NCBI GenBank assembly: GCA_030377895.1 | Contig: JAUCGB010000001.1 | Coordinates: forward strand, 24,547 to 88,546 | Length of the DNA stretch: 64,000 nucleotides | Source: Anaerolineales bacterium HSG24 | GTDB taxonomy: Bacteria > Chloroflexota > Anaerolineae > 4572-78 > J111 | Direction: 5' to 3' | Shown here: positions 8,254 to 17,175 of the stretch, in pieces | Position numbering within the stretch: the stretch's first letter is position 1 | Layout: each line of letters opens with the position of its first letter | Program-made: the position numbers and the translations under genes | The notes under the pieces: generated by a model | What the model was told of the DNA's origin: nothing | Seen by the model: the letters and a program-made list of their open reading frames with translations, nothing else | Databases searched by the model: none

Positions 8254-10533
8254 GTGATAAAGAAATTTGCTAAGTACATAGGTAGTTATGCTCTATTAGT
8301 AACCTTGATACTGGTTATGCATGGTGAAATCGATGCTAAACCTTTAATTGATGCTCCGCCTCCAGTCATTACCATCCCGGCCAATGGAACTGTAAACATA
8401 CAAATCAGTGGCCATTGTCTGAACTATACTTTACCTTTCCCGGGATCCGTATTGGAGCCTGTGTCTTTAGTCCCTGATGAGGTACGAGTGGCAATTGCTT
8501 ATAGTTTTGAGCAAGGATACACTCGGGATAATCTAGAACAAATTCAATACGCTATTTGGCATTTAACTGATAATGCTGACATTAGTGGTAGCCAATATGC
8601 CTTGTCTCGCCAAATTGTTGAATATGCTCGCAGTGGTGCGAGTCCAACAGATGTCGGTTTATCAACCCTTTCTTTAATGGAAGCGATTGATAACGGTATT
8701 GTTTCAGTTAGTATAAATGATTTCCGTAATATTTCTAATCCACCATATTTTGGTAGTGGAACATTGGTAATCAATAATCTAACTGACCAAGAACAACAGG
8801 TTCATCTTTCCTATGGGATTCGTTTCAAAGACCCCAACAATACAGGTGTTCAGGATATGGGAATATTTGAAGCTGTAACGTTAGCACCTGCACCACAAGT
8901 TGTAACAGGCGCAGCAGGCGCGCAAGGCGCAGCAGGCGCGCAAGGCGCAACTGGCGCGCAAGGTGCAGCAGGAGCGCAAGGTGCAACAGGAGCGCAAGGC
9001 CCTGCTGGTCCTGCTGGCCCGCAAGGTCCTGCTGGAGCTGACGGCATTGATGGTGTCGCTGGTCCTGCTGGCCCGCAAGGTCCTGCTGGAGCCGACGGCA
9101 TTGATGGTGTCGCTGGCCCTGCTGGCCCGCAAGGTACTGCTGGATCCGATGGCATTGATGGTGTCGTTGGTCCTGCTGGCCCGCAAGGTCCTGCTGGAGC
9201 TGATGGCATGGATGGTGTCGCTGGTCCTGCTGGCCCGCAAGGTCCTGCTGGAGCTGATGGCATGGATGGTGTTGCTGGCCCTGCTGGCCCGCAAGGTCCT
9301 GCTGGAGCTGATGGCATTAATGGTGTCTCTGGAGCTGATGGTGTCGCTGGTCCTGCTGGCCCGATGGGTCCTGCTGGAGCTGATGGCATGGATGGTGTTG
9401 CTGGCCCTGCTGGTCCGCAAGGTCCTGCTGGAGCTGATGGCATTAATGGTGTCTCTGGAGCTGATGGTGTCGCTGGCCCTGCTGGCCCGATGGGTCCTGC
9501 TGGAGCTGATGGCATGGATGGTGTTGCTGGCCCTGCTGGTCCGCAAGGTCCTGCTGGAGCTGATGGCATTAATGGTGTCTCTGGAGCTGATGGAGTCGCT
9601 GGTCCTGCTGGCCCGATGGGTCCTGTTGGAGCTGATGGCATTGCTGGTGTCTCTGGCCCGATGGGTCCTGCTGGAACTGATGGTGTCGCTGGCCCGATGG
9701 GTCCTGCTGGCCCGATAGGTCTTGCTGGAGCTGATGGAGTCGCAGGTGTTGCTGGTGTTGCTGGAGTCTCAGGTTCTGCTGGAGTCGCTGGTTCTGCTGG
9801 TATAAGTTGTTGGGATGTAGATGGCGATGGTGTTGCTGATGACAGTGAGGATGTCAACAATGATGGTAGGCACAATGCCTATGATTGTGCTGGCCCTGCT
9901 GGTCCCGCTGGTGTTGCTGGTATGGCTGGTGTTGTTGGCCCGATAGGCCCTGCTGGCCCTGCCGGCCCGATAGGCCCTGCTGGTGTTGATGGAGTCGCAG
10001 GTATTGCTGGAGTCGCCGGAGTCGCTGGTTCTGCTGGTATAAGTTGTTGGGATGTAGATGGCGATGGTGTTGCTGATGACAGTGAGGATGTCAACAATGA
10101 TGGTAGGCACAATGCCTATGATTGTGTTGGCCCTGTTGGTCCCGCTGGCGTTGCTGGTGTCTCTGGCCCAATGGGTCCTGCTGGTTCCGCTGGAGCTGAT
10201 GGAGTCGCTGGAGCTGCTGGTGTCGCTGGTCCCGCTGGCCCTGCTGGCCCTGCTGGTCTAATTAATGTGACACGAATAAGTCAAACCAGTGTAAACAACA
10301 CTGTTCCGATTAAAGATATTTCGGTTCAATGTTCAGTAGGCCAAGTTGTGTTGGGTGGTGGAGTAAGCATAAATAGCGACATGGCTAATGATACATATCT
10401 GTCTGTTCAAGAAACTTATCCGGCAACAGCTAGTTCTTGGTATGCTCGAGTTGTGAAAACAGATTCTTGTGACTGTGGTATTTATAATTGGAGTGTGACT
10501 GTTTGGGCAATCTGTGCTAATGTAGCTCAATAG
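8254..10533 (+). CDS. Secreted collagen-like protein with EF-hand-type interruptions
   Basis: 759 residues from a GTG start preceded by AAGGAG. A signal peptide (about 1-28) precedes an N-terminal globular domain (about 30-208) with Cys in SGHCLNY and a [11 protein letters not shown] motif, reminiscent of thioester adhesin domains. Gly-X-Y triplets follow from about residue 209 to 668, mostly [17 protein letters not shown] units repeated at DNA level. Two identical Asp-rich loops ([15 protein letters not shown] and following) interrupt the collagen; they look like calcium-binding EF-hand or dockerin-type loops and each is bracketed by Cys. A C-terminal domain of about 90 residues ([12 protein letters not shown]) may be a trimer-forming head. 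It is probably a surface fibre or adhesin. A terminator follows at 10584. Repeat units make length variation likely. Confidence 0.9.
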   Translation: MIKKFAKYIGSYALLVTLILVMHGEIDAKPLIDAPPPVITIPANGTVNIQISGHCLNYTLPFPGSVLEPVSLVPDEVRVAIAYSFEQGYTRDNLEQIQYAIWHLTDNADISGSQYALSRQIVEYARSGASPTDVGLSTLSLMEAIDNGIVSVSINDFRNISNPPYFGSGTLVINNLTDQEQQVHLSYGIRFKDPNNTGVQDMGIFEAVTLAPAPQVVTGAAGAQGAAGAQGATGAQGAAGAQGATGAQGPAGPAGPQGPAGADGIDGVAGPAGPQGPAGADGIDGVAGPAGPQGTAGSDGIDGVVGPAGPQGPAGADGMDGVAGPAGPQGPAGADGMDGVAGPAGPQGPAGADGINGVSGADGVAGPAGPMGPAGADGMDGVAGPAGPQGPAGADGINGVSGADGVAGPAGPMGPAGADGMDGVAGPAGPQGPAGADGINGVSGADGVAGPAGPMGPVGADGIAGVSGPMGPAGTDGVAGPMGPAGPIGLAGADGVAGVAGVAGVSGSAGVAGSAGISCWDVDGDGVADDSEDVNNDGRHNAYDCAGPAGPAGVAGMAGVVGPIGPAGPAGPIGPAGVDGVAGIAGVAGVAGSAGISCWDVDGDGVADDSEDVNNDGRHNAYDCVGPVGPAGVAGVSGPMGPAGSAGADGVAGAAGVAGPAGPAGPAGLINVTRISQTSVNNTVPIKDISVQCSVGQVVLGGGVSINSDMANDTYLSVQETYPATASSWYARVVKTDSCDCGIYNWSVTVWAICANVAQ
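9784..9889 (+). repeat. 106-bp exact internal duplication, first copy
   Basis: Identical to 10021-10126. It encodes the Cys-bracketed Asp-rich loop. The copies are 237 bases apart, which keeps frame. Confidence 0.9.
10021..10126 (+). repeat. 106-bp exact internal duplication, second copy
   Basis: Second copy of the loop-encoding segment at 9784-9889. Identity at third codon positions points to a recent duplication or gene conversion. Confidence 0.9.
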
Positions 10534-10583
10534 TTCAAATACAGTAAAAACACTGCTTTAACTTGTTACATATCTAATAAACT

Positions 10584-10616
10584 AAAAGCCCGACCATGTT
10601 ACATGGTCGGGCTTTT
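10584..10616 (+). terminator. Intrinsic terminator of the collagen-like gene
   Basis: AAAAGCCCGACCATGT and ACATGGTCGGGCTTTT form a nearly perfect hairpin ending in a T-run, 51 bases after the stop codon. Its right part is duplicated at 10704-10754. Confidence 0.9.
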
Positions 10617-10641
10617 CATAAATATATCCAGATAAATTCTG
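10591..10641. repeat. 51-bp direct repeat, left copy
   Basis: Starts CGACCATGTTACATGG and ends AAATTCTG. The same 51 bases recur at 10704-10754, on the other side of a truncated family E element. Confidence 0.9.
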
Positions 10642-10703
10642 GTAGTCCTGCATAGGTAGTGGTCAGCTACCCGCAAGTTTAGAACTTGCGGGTAGCTAAC
10701 GGA
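10642..10703. mobile_element. Truncated family E element
   Basis: Carries the left end GTAGTCCTGCATAGGTAGTG and the whole GCTACCCGCAAGTT hairpin. The right terminal repeat is missing after GCTAACGGA. Confidence 0.75.
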
Positions 10704-10754
10704 CGACCATGTTACATGGTCGGGCTTTTCATAAATATATCCAGATAAATTCTG
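10704..10754. repeat. 51-bp direct repeat, right copy
   Basis: Second copy of 10591-10641, including most of the terminator hairpin and its T-run. Confidence 0.9.
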
Positions 10755-10815
10755 ACTGTATCCCCGCCTTCGTGGAATGTTCTCATAAAAAACGCTAGTT
10801 GTAAACAGGAGTAGC

Positions 10816-11784
10816 ATGATTCAGAAAAAAATAATTCCTCAACATCTTAAAAATTGGTTGATATTCTTCAGCGCCGGACTGTTTCTGTTAGCTTGCTCCT
10901 CGATGGGCGGTCAGCAGAGTACAGCCATCCCCGTCGGACGGCCAATTGAGTTTGAAATTCAAACTGCGTCACCCACGGCAAAACTAGCCGCCGTTGTCCC
11001 CACAAACACCCGCACCGCGGAGGATGGTGTGATTTTGTCGTTGCAAGATGTTCCTACCCACACCCCTGACCCGAATTTTCAACCGACAGCCACCCTCGAT
11101 ATACTGATTGCCACCAGTACCCCCACGGTATCGGCGACCGCAACATCAGAAATAACTGTCACAGCCACTCTCACCAGTACGGAAATTGTATCTGAAACTG
11201 AGACAGATGAGGTCGCGTCGGTTGTCCCATTTGATGGTGAGTTAGACCCACCCTTGGCCGGCGGCAGTTGGGATTTTGAGGAGGAGTTTGTTCTTTGGGA
11301 GAACCCTTATGGTGACTGTTCTGGGGCATTGGTTGGGATTGGTTGGACTGTTTTTGTCGAGGAAGGGCCACAGGGATCATCCTGCATGGGCGAAAATCTA
11401 TACCCGCAGGACGTTCAGTCTGGGGCGAAATCACAGGAAGTTACCTTTGACTTCATTAGTGCCAATTCGGGTTTGTATCGAACCATCGAAACTAAAGCGA
11501 GGCATCGCTATAAGATTGAAGCCTACGCCAAACATGTCCGCAGTTTAGCTCCGGTTGAGATGTCGTTAGGCGTTGACATGAGCGGTGGCACTGTTTGGAA
11601 TAGCGAGGCAGTCGAGTGGACTCCATGGGACGATGGGTCAGAAGATGTGTTCACCTTTACCGAAAGAACCGTGACCGCTACGGGGGAGGCGATGACGATT
11701 TTTGTTCGGGGCTTTCATCCGCAGGGTGACCAAGGTGGTAAAACCTATATTGATAATGTGAGCGTGACCCATTTAGGGCCATAA
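10816..11784 (+). CDS. Lipoprotein with Thr/Pro-rich linker and C-terminal jelly-roll-like domain
   Basis: 322 residues. Basic N-terminus, hydrophobic core and lipobox LLAC at about residues 24-27 mark a lipoprotein. Residues about 45-145 are rich in Thr, Ser, Pro and Ala, a typical extracytoplasmic spacer. The remaining 175 residues (from about GGSWDFEEEF) end in KTYIDNVSV, a pattern common at the end of CBM4/9-like carbohydrate-binding or galactose-binding-like domains. AGGAG lies just upstream of the ATG. It may bind glycans or cell-surface material, but this is only a fold-level guess. No catalytic motif was seen. It follows the collagen-like gene but is separated by a terminator. Confidence 0.75.
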   Translation: MIQKKIIPQHLKNWLIFFSAGLFLLACSSMGGQQSTAIPVGRPIEFEIQTASPTAKLAAVVPTNTRTAEDGVILSLQDVPTHTPDPNFQPTATLDILIATSTPTVSATATSEITVTATLTSTEIVSETETDEVASVVPFDGELDPPLAGGSWDFEEEFVLWENPYGDCSGALVGIGWTVFVEEGPQGSSCMGENLYPQDVQSGAKSQEVTFDFISANSGLYRTIETKARHRYKIEAYAKHVRSLAPVEMSLGVDMSGGTVWNSEAVEWTPWDDGSEDVFTFTERTVTATGEAMTIFVRGFHPQGDQGGKTYIDNVSVTHLGP

Positions 11785-11805
11785 TTAGCTCAAAAGTGGG
11801 ATATA

Positions 11806-11880
11806 ACCGCTAATCAAAAAACTCGTTATCGTTCTTAGTGCAGGCTTGATGATTCATTCGCGTTAGATTGGATTAGCGGT
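11806..11880. repeat. Inverted repeat between convergent genes
   Basis: ACCGCTAATC (11806-11815) and GATTAGCGGT (11871-11880) face each other across 55 bases. It lies between a rightward and a leftward gene end. It could be a small palindromic element; it lacks a T-run expected of a terminator. Confidence 0.5.
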
Positions 11881-11886
11881 CATAAT

Positions 11887-12417
11887 TCACTTCCGTTTAG
11901 CTTTTTTCTCATTCCAAGCCGCAATCGCTTCTTGCCGAGTTGCACCCGGATTTTGTTTGAAATATTCACGGAAGTGGCGATTATACTCAAACTGCGCCCC
12001 AATCTCCTTCTCTGAGGCGGGCTGTTGTTGAGCCTCATGCCAACAGTCGATGGCCGCTTGTAAGGGCAATCCCACCCCATCTTGTTTGATGAAATCTCGC
12101 ATGACCCCATTAAAATGGAATTTTGACCCGATTTCTTGCTCGAAGAAGGCGCGTAACGACTGACTACAACGCCAATTTTTACCAATCACGGTCTCTCGGC
12201 TGAATTTATCTGGCATGTCGGTTTTGGTAGTTTTGCGGACGGATTTCTTGATTTGTCCAGTTTCTAAATAGTGCCTAATCCGCTCGGTCAGATCGCCTTT
12301 TGATCCGGAACTTGGCAGTTCTTCCGTCCGACAAAAGGAGACTAACTCGGTTTTTAGCCAGTAATAGGCCATGAAATCATCAGATACTAGGGTTTTGGTT
12401 AAATTTGGTCTACTCAT
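11887..12417 (-). CDS. SAP domain protein (DUF6434-like)
   Basis: 176 residues from an ATG at 12415-12417; an upstream in-frame start would place a dispersed repeat in the protein, so the shorter form is preferred. The N-terminal half contains a SAP-like helix-extended-loop-helix (about 15-60, with LPSSGSKGDLTERIRHYLE), a fold that binds nucleic acids. The C-terminal half has two similar segments around GSKFHFNGVMRDFIKQ and GAQFEYNRHFREYFKQNPG, the latter followed by ATRQEAIAAWNEKKAKRK. This matches the SAP plus DUF6434 arrangement of small bacterial proteins of unknown function. It is the last gene of the leftward block. Confidence 0.75.
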   Translation of the reverse strand: MSRPNLTKTLVSDDFMAYYWLKTELVSFCRTEELPSSGSKGDLTERIRHYLETGQIKKSVRKTTKTDMPDKFSRETVIGKNWRCSQSLRAFFEQEIGSKFHFNGVMRDFIKQDGVGLPLQAAIDCWHEAQQQPASEKEIGAQFEYNRHFREYFKQNPGATRQEAIAAWNEKKAKRK

Positions 12418-12432
12418 AAAAAATGTCCCTTT

Positions 12433-12513
12433 TAAGCAAACTAGTGACGCTACAAGCGTCACCTACAATGGTTTTATTTGTAAAGCAAACTCAACGGATA
12501 ATGAACCATGCCG
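12433..12513. repeat. 81-bp dispersed repeat, copy 1
   Basis: Contains GTGACGCTACAAGCGTCAC and ends GAACCATGCCG. Appears identical to 28779-28859. It fills the gap between the stop of the VTT gene and the SAP gene. Confidence 0.9.
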
Positions 12514-13278
12514 TTATTCTGTTCGGTCAGAGACTCGTTTCAAATAGGCTTGTCCCCACCTATCAAATCGCTCACGCTGATGAAAGCCGATAATCACAAT
12601 TAAACCGATGGCAGCCATGACCCAGACCAGCGAGGTGAGTGGCAAATCGACGGCCACTCGGTCGCCGAACCAGACGATTAACACAGAAAATGGGCCACGA
12701 CTGAGCAGGATGGAGAGGGCAAATTTACGGAGGGGTATCTTGCTCAGTCCGGCGAAAAAGTAGGGGATGTCGCCGAGCGGAATCAACAAAATTGCCCACC
12801 ATGTCCAGAAAGAGTCGATGTTGACGGTTTCACTCCATCGCTCTAATTCTTCGGCTCCGACCTGTTTTTCGAGCCAGCCTCGACCAAGTTTGCGTCCTAA
12901 CCATGCCGCTAACGTGCCTCCGGCAACCATGCCTCCCACCGCGCAAATTGAGCCAAGGGTCACACCAAATAGGACTCCGCCTAACACTTGCACCGGATAG
13001 CCTGGGATCGGAGCAACCACAATCTGGGCCACGTTGAGCAAAAAGTAGACTATCGGGCCCCAAATCCCCAACCGCTCCATCCAAGTTCGTAAGGCGAAAG
13101 CATCACCATTGACAACATCCTCAATAAATTGTACTAATTCAGTCAGCCCCAATCGCTCAATCCACGGTGCTTGGCTATCTAGACCTGTCAAAACAAGCCA
13201 GCCGACAACTAAGCCGAATAGAACCAACCCGCCGATGAACCAAGGCCGCCATCGAGATGGACTTTGGCGGTCATTCAT
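12514..13278 (-). CDS. VTT (SNARE-associated/TVP38-like) membrane protein
   Basis: About 254 residues with several membrane helices. The VTT hallmark is seen in VAPIPGYPVQVLGGVLFG, followed by a Gly-rich segment GGMVAGGTLAAWLGRKLG. Known relatives (TVP38/TMEM64, DedA) are lipid scramblases or transporters. The start is taken at one of two Met codons (13276-13281). Longer in-frame starts lie inside the preceding glycosyltransferase gene. The first codons overlap the end of that gene by 8 bases, so translation is probably coupled. Placement with a GT2 enzyme and a flippase-like protein suggests work on lipid-linked sugars. Confidence 0.88.
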   Translation of the reverse strand: MNDRQSPSRWRPWFIGGLVLFGLVVGWLVLTGLDSQAPWIERLGLTELVQFIEDVVNGDAFALRTWMERLGIWGPIVYFLLNVAQIVVAPIPGYPVQVLGGVLFGVTLGSICAVGGMVAGGTLAAWLGRKLGRGWLEKQVGAEELERWSETVNIDSFWTWWAILLIPLGDIPYFFAGLSKIPLRKFALSILLSRGPFSVLIVWFGDRVAVDLPLTSLVWVMAAIGLIVIIGFHQRERFDRWGQAYLKRVSDRTE

Positions 13279-14284
13279 CATTGGTCTCATCGTCATCGTT
13301 ATCATTGTCATCGTCATCGTCGTTATCGGAGTCAAGTAGTTCGCGCACGGTATAAATTGACTTATTTTGGGTTTCGTGGTAGGTGCGGACATGCATCTCA
13401 CCAAGGAGGCCCATCATAATCAGTTGCATGCCAATCATAACCAATAACATGGCAAATGATAGGAGTGGTCGGTCGGCTAAGGCTGCCCCATAAATCAGTT
13501 TGGTCAAACTCAAATAGATACCGATAATCGTACCGGCACTGAACGAGAATAGACCCATCAAACCGAATATCTGGATGGGGCGGGTGGAATAATTGAGCAG
13601 AAAACTGACCGTAATCAGGTCGAGAATCACCTTGACGATGCGACTTAGTCCATATTTACTCTCTCCAAATTGGCGGGAGCGATAGCTAACTGGTACTTCG
13701 GCCACTTCCACGCCATGATAGCTGGCGATGGCGGGCAAAAAACGATGCAAATCACCATAAAGGTTGATATTTTTGATGACCTCTTTATGGTAGGCTTTGA
13801 GGGCGCATCCATAGTCGTGTAGGTACACGCCGGTCATCCGAGAGATAAGCCAGTTGGCCGTAGTGGAGGGAATTTTGCGGGTTAGGGTGGACTTAAAACT
13901 TTCTTGCCAGCGTCCTCGTCGCCAACCGCTGACCACGTCGTACCCCTCATCAAACTTGGTTAATAGTTTGGGGATGTCGGCTGGGTCGTTTTGCAAATCG
14001 GCATCCATCGTGATGACTACTTCGCCCCGCGCATAATCAAATCCGGCGGCAAAGGCCGCTGTTTGACCAAAGTTGCGTCGAAAGCGAATCACCCGCACTC
14101 GCTTATCTTGGGCATGGAGTTTCTTTAATTCGGCAAAACTATCATCGCGACTGCCATCGTCGATGCAGATAATCTCAAAACTATGCCCTATCTGGATCAA
14201 AGTTGGAATCAATTCGTTGAGTAGATGGGGAATACTTTCGGCTTCATTATAAATTGGTAAAATAATCGTTAATTCTGGGGTCAT
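13271..14284 (-). CDS. GT2 polyprenyl-phosphate glycosyltransferase
   Basis: 337 residues from the ATG at 14282-14284; the longer in-frame start would translate a palindromic repeat. N-terminal GT2 domain (about 5-170): LTIILPIYNEAESIPHLL, IDDGSRDDS and the metal-binding MDADLQNDPADIPKL. Two hydrophobic segments follow (about 230-300), as in the dolichol- or undecaprenyl-phosphate mannosyl/glucosyl transferase branch (DPM1, GtrB, ArnC). It would move a sugar from a nucleotide donor to a polyprenyl phosphate at the inner membrane face. The extreme C-terminus is a run of Asp and Asn (DNDDDDDNDNDDD), which is unusual. It sits in an apparent operon with the flippase-like gene upstream and the VTT gene downstream. 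Confidence 0.92.
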   Translation of the reverse strand: MTPELTIILPIYNEAESIPHLLNELIPTLIQIGHSFEIICIDDGSRDDSFAELKKLHAQDKRVRVIRFRRNFGQTAAFAAGFDYARGEVVITMDADLQNDPADIPKLLTKFDEGYDVVSGWRRGRWQESFKSTLTRKIPSTTANWLISRMTGVYLHDYGCALKAYHKEVIKNINLYGDLHRFLPAIASYHGVEVAEVPVSYRSRQFGESKYGLSRIVKVILDLITVSFLLNYSTRPIQIFGLMGLFSFSAGTIIGIYLSLTKLIYGAALADRPLLSFAMLLVMIGMQLIMMGLLGEMHVRTYHETQNKSIYTVRELLDSDNDDDDDNDNDDDETNDE

Positions 14285-14294
14285 AATATTTGTA

Positions 14295-14348
14295 TAGGAC
14301 ACGGATAAACGCGGATGACACAAAAAAACAGCGTTTATCCGTGTCCTA
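14295..14348. repeat. Short family P palindrome
   Basis: TAGGACACGGATAAACGC and GCGTTTATCCGTGTCCTA are mirror arms around about 18 bases. It is a compact relative of the 144-bp element at 6101-6244 and sits in the gap between the flippase-like and GT2 genes. Confidence 0.85.
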
Positions 14349-14352
14349 TTTT

Positions 14353-15312
14353 TTATCGAATTCGTAAAAGATAAATTATCCCGCCAATCAATCCAGTGAA
14401 CAGGTTGCCAATGGTGTAGACTAGCAAGGACATAGCTAAGGCGGTTTCGTTGGGCACACCCACCGATTTGAACAGTTCGATATAGGCTCCTTCACGTAGG
14501 CCAAGGCCACCAAATCCGATGGGAATCATCAAAACCATTGAGGTAATAGGGATAAAAATCGCATATTCAATGAATGTGGCCTCGACTCCCACTGATAGAC
14601 CAATACTCATGTTCATGGTAATCAACGAGAGATTAAAGAATATGGAGATTAGATAAGAGCGTCGTAGGGCCGAAGCGGGGTAACTTTGAAGTGAGTCAAA
14701 CAGTTTTCCTAATGGCCCGATATTGGTTATACGACGGAATAGACCGATATTTTTTCTCAGGCTAAGGTATAGGTTGCGATTTAGCATCAGATAACCGGCG
14801 GTACTGCTCGCGATAAACATGACGACCGTGAAGTAGGCCACCGGAGCGGGTACGGCGTTCCAGTTAAATAGGAGAGCTATCGTGCCAATACCTTGCAGAG
14901 TCAACAGCCCCAAAAACCGATCTACCAGAACGCTAGAGACCGCATCGGTGGCATGTTTGCTGTGCTTATTCAACTCAACAATTCGGATCGCGTCACCACC
15001 TACACCACTCGGTAGCACGTTGTTGAAGAGGAATCCAATAAAATAGATAGCCGTTAGCTCCGTAATCGGTACTCGAATTTCAATCGCATCAAGTAGGCTT
15101 TGCCAGCGCAAAGCACGTAACATCACGCCCAAAAGCATGAGGCTCATAGCGGTCACAATCCAGACGATTTGGGCTTGGCGAACAGCTGCGATAAAGGCTG
15201 GAAAGTCGATTTGGCGGAAGATAACGCTCAGCAACCCAACACTGACCAATAGTTTGAGGGTGTTGATGACGTAGGGTGTGTTTTTGAGTTGGGTGGCAAT
15301 TTTCATAGGCAT
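14353..15312 (-). CDS. Flippase-like integral membrane protein (LPG synthase TM/UPF0104)
   Basis: About 320 residues, eight or so membrane helices. Family features are the early VGLLSVIFRQIDFPAF segment, LNNVLPSGVGGDAIRI (the FNNFLPS-type motif) and GFGGLGLREGAYIELF. Proteins of this group (lysylphosphatidylglycerol synthase transmembrane domain, AglD-like) are commonly encoded next to glycosyltransferases and are thought to handle lipid-linked substrates. The start is at 15312, or two codons later at 15306; either lies four to ten bases after the stop of the upstream gene, so they are likely cotranscribed. Confidence 0.88.
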   Translation of the reverse strand: MPMKIATQLKNTPYVINTLKLLVSVGLLSVIFRQIDFPAFIAAVRQAQIVWIVTAMSLMLLGVMLRALRWQSLLDAIEIRVPITELTAIYFIGFLFNNVLPSGVGGDAIRIVELNKHSKHATDAVSSVLVDRFLGLLTLQGIGTIALLFNWNAVPAPVAYFTVVMFIASSTAGYLMLNRNLYLSLRKNIGLFRRITNIGPLGKLFDSLQSYPASALRRSYLISIFFNLSLITMNMSIGLSVGVEATFIEYAIFIPITSMVLMIPIGFGGLGLREGAYIELFKSVGVPNETALAMSLLVYTIGNLFTGLIGGIIYLLRIR

Positions 15313-15316
15313 GTTT

Positions 15317-17110
15317 CTACACCACTTCTTCCCACACCAACTTATCATACCCCACCGAGACAACCGTGTAAGTTCGTAATCGCAGATACCCCGCACCGTA
15401 GACCTTGGTCAAGGTAGCGCGGTAGCTTGCTAACTGTGTTTTGGCATCCTTCAACTCGGTTTTAACAGCTTTTAGTGCCAATAACTCTTGCTGACTCATC
15501 CCTTTGACCTGTTTGCCAGTTAGCTTGTTTTTTCCCAAAGGCACGTACTTGAACTCAATCAGAAAATCTAATAATTGAAACTGACGCATATCGGGACGAA
15601 CAAGCATGATTAGGTCGCCATAGCTACGTTGTAAGGCTGGCTCAGAATCCATAATATAAACCGTATCGTTGAATAACAAGGTCAGAAAGAGAGTCTTGAA
15701 GGTTAACTCATTTGTCCAGCGCAAATCTCGGTTGTTAAAGATGGTGAACTGTTTTTGCATAACGTAGTCACATAACGGTTGCATTTCTCCTGTTTGATAA
15801 AAGTTTTCGATAATGCGGTCAGCTTCCTGCCGACTGAGAAAATCGGGCAGAAGCATCTCCTGAATTCGTTCTACATACAGTTTGCGGATGACCAGATTGG
15901 GAATACGAAACTTTAATTTGTTACTGCTAGTCTGTTCAGGGGTCAAGGTAATCACCCCGAAATAATAGAGCAGAGAGACCATAAAAGTCTTGTCATGCTG
16001 TTGTTTGAGCATTTCTTTCAAACCAAACTGGTCTTTTATTTGGAAGATACTCAGCGGGTTCGCCTCATTTAAGGCTTGCTCAACAACCTGCTCTCCTTGA
16101 GGCAGTTGGGCAATATAAGCGATTTTGTTGCTATCCATTCTCATATTGGAGTCGAGTATTTGGCGGGGATAGCGACATTGTTCCGCCAGAAAATCGAGAA
16201 AATAGAGAGCCAAGGTAGGGTTGTACAGGTTTGGTTCGGCCTCATAATAAAAACTATAGCCATCATAAAAAGTACGCATAATGCTTAAGGCTTCCTGCAC
16301 TTTTTCAGCGGATAATTGGCACTGTTCACCAACTTGAGTCAGGGCATCGGCTACCTCGTTTTCCCAAAAACCACATAGATCATTGAATTGCGGTCGCAAA
16401 GAGATATTCTTAGCCACATTGAAGCCGCTGGTAATGTCACTCAACACCAGCGGAGAGACTCCGGTGATGAATAATCGCTCAAGGCCGCGACCTTCAAGCC
16501 CATCTTTAATCACTTTGAAGATGGTTTTTAACATACCCTCACCCTTGACTAACTTTTCATATCGTTGTTGACCGCTTGGGTCGCCCCCCATCAACACCTC
16601 ATTAGCAAAATTATCATATTCGTCGATTAAGAGATAAATCTTGTAGGGAGTTGTGCTGACAACGTCAAGTAAGCTGTTGAAAGAAACTAAGGCATCATGG
16701 GAGTTTATTTTTATTGGATGTGGCAATATTGCCTCGTAGCGAAGCATAAACCCTTCCATCCGACTGTTCAAGTTATCATGAATCGCTCGGCGCATTTCAG
16801 CCTCAGTGCCAACGGTGGCAATGGTGGAGAAGTTCCATTTCAGAATAAAATATTGATTGTGTAACGGGGTTGGATTTTGTCCAATGGCTAGATGTCCAAA
16901 CAACCGTTCAAACTCATCCGCCTTACGAAGGTCATAATAGTTCTCCAAAACCGACAGCCACAAGCTTTTGCCAAAGCGGCGCGGGCGTAGGAACAGCAGT
17001 TTTTTGCTTATATTTTCGAGCAACCGAATTTTGTCGGTTCGGTCAACAAAAAAGTAATCCTCAGTAATAATACTGTAAAAATCGGCATCGCCGTAAGGAA
17101 ATTTTAGCAT
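15317..17110 (-). CDS. AAA-ATPase-like protein with PD-(D/E)XK nuclease-like domain
   Basis: 597 residues. AGGAGGT at 17117-17123 fixes the ATG at 17110. The N-terminal AAA-ATPase_like domain (PF09820 type, about 1-290) opens with FPYGDADFYSIITEDYFFVD and has a P-loop variant RPRRFGKS and the Walker B-like IYLLIDEYDNF. The C-terminal domain (about 430-590) contains LDFLIEFKY, fitting the PD-(D/E)XK nuclease core (PF08011 type). The family is widespread and often multi-copy in environmental bacteria. Its role is not established; mobile-element or conflict functions have been suggested. It is joined to the flippase-like gene by a 4-base gap but probably has no pathway link with it. Confidence 0.9.
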   Translation of the reverse strand: MLKFPYGDADFYSIITEDYFFVDRTDKIRLLENISKKLLFLRPRRFGKSLWLSVLENYYDLRKADEFERLFGHLAIGQNPTPLHNQYFILKWNFSTIATVGTEAEMRRAIHDNLNSRMEGFMLRYEAILPHPIKINSHDALVSFNSLLDVVSTTPYKIYLLIDEYDNFANEVLMGGDPSGQQRYEKLVKGEGMLKTIFKVIKDGLEGRGLERLFITGVSPLVLSDITSGFNVAKNISLRPQFNDLCGFWENEVADALTQVGEQCQLSAEKVQEALSIMRTFYDGYSFYYEAEPNLYNPTLALYFLDFLAEQCRYPRQILDSNMRMDSNKIAYIAQLPQGEQVVEQALNEANPLSIFQIKDQFGLKEMLKQQHDKTFMVSLLYYFGVITLTPEQTSSNKLKFRIPNLVIRKLYVERIQEMLLPDFLSRQEADRIIENFYQTGEMQPLCDYVMQKQFTIFNNRDLRWTNELTFKTLFLTLLFNDTVYIMDSEPALQRSYGDLIMLVRPDMRQFQLLDFLIEFKYVPLGKNKLTGKQVKGMSQQELLALKAVKTELKDAKTQLASYRATLTKVYGAGYLRLRTYTVVSVGYDKLVWEEVV

Positions 17111-17175
17111 TTGATTACCTCCTGAGTTTCGAGTCAATAATTAGCGAATTTTTTAGATTGTAAGTCATCCCCATG

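Noticed and set aside
8850..9875. Long Pro/Ala-rich open frames on the minus strand under the collagen-like gene
   Set aside because: They are mirror images of the Gly-X-Y codon repeats; the plus frame has a signal peptide, ribosome site and terminator.
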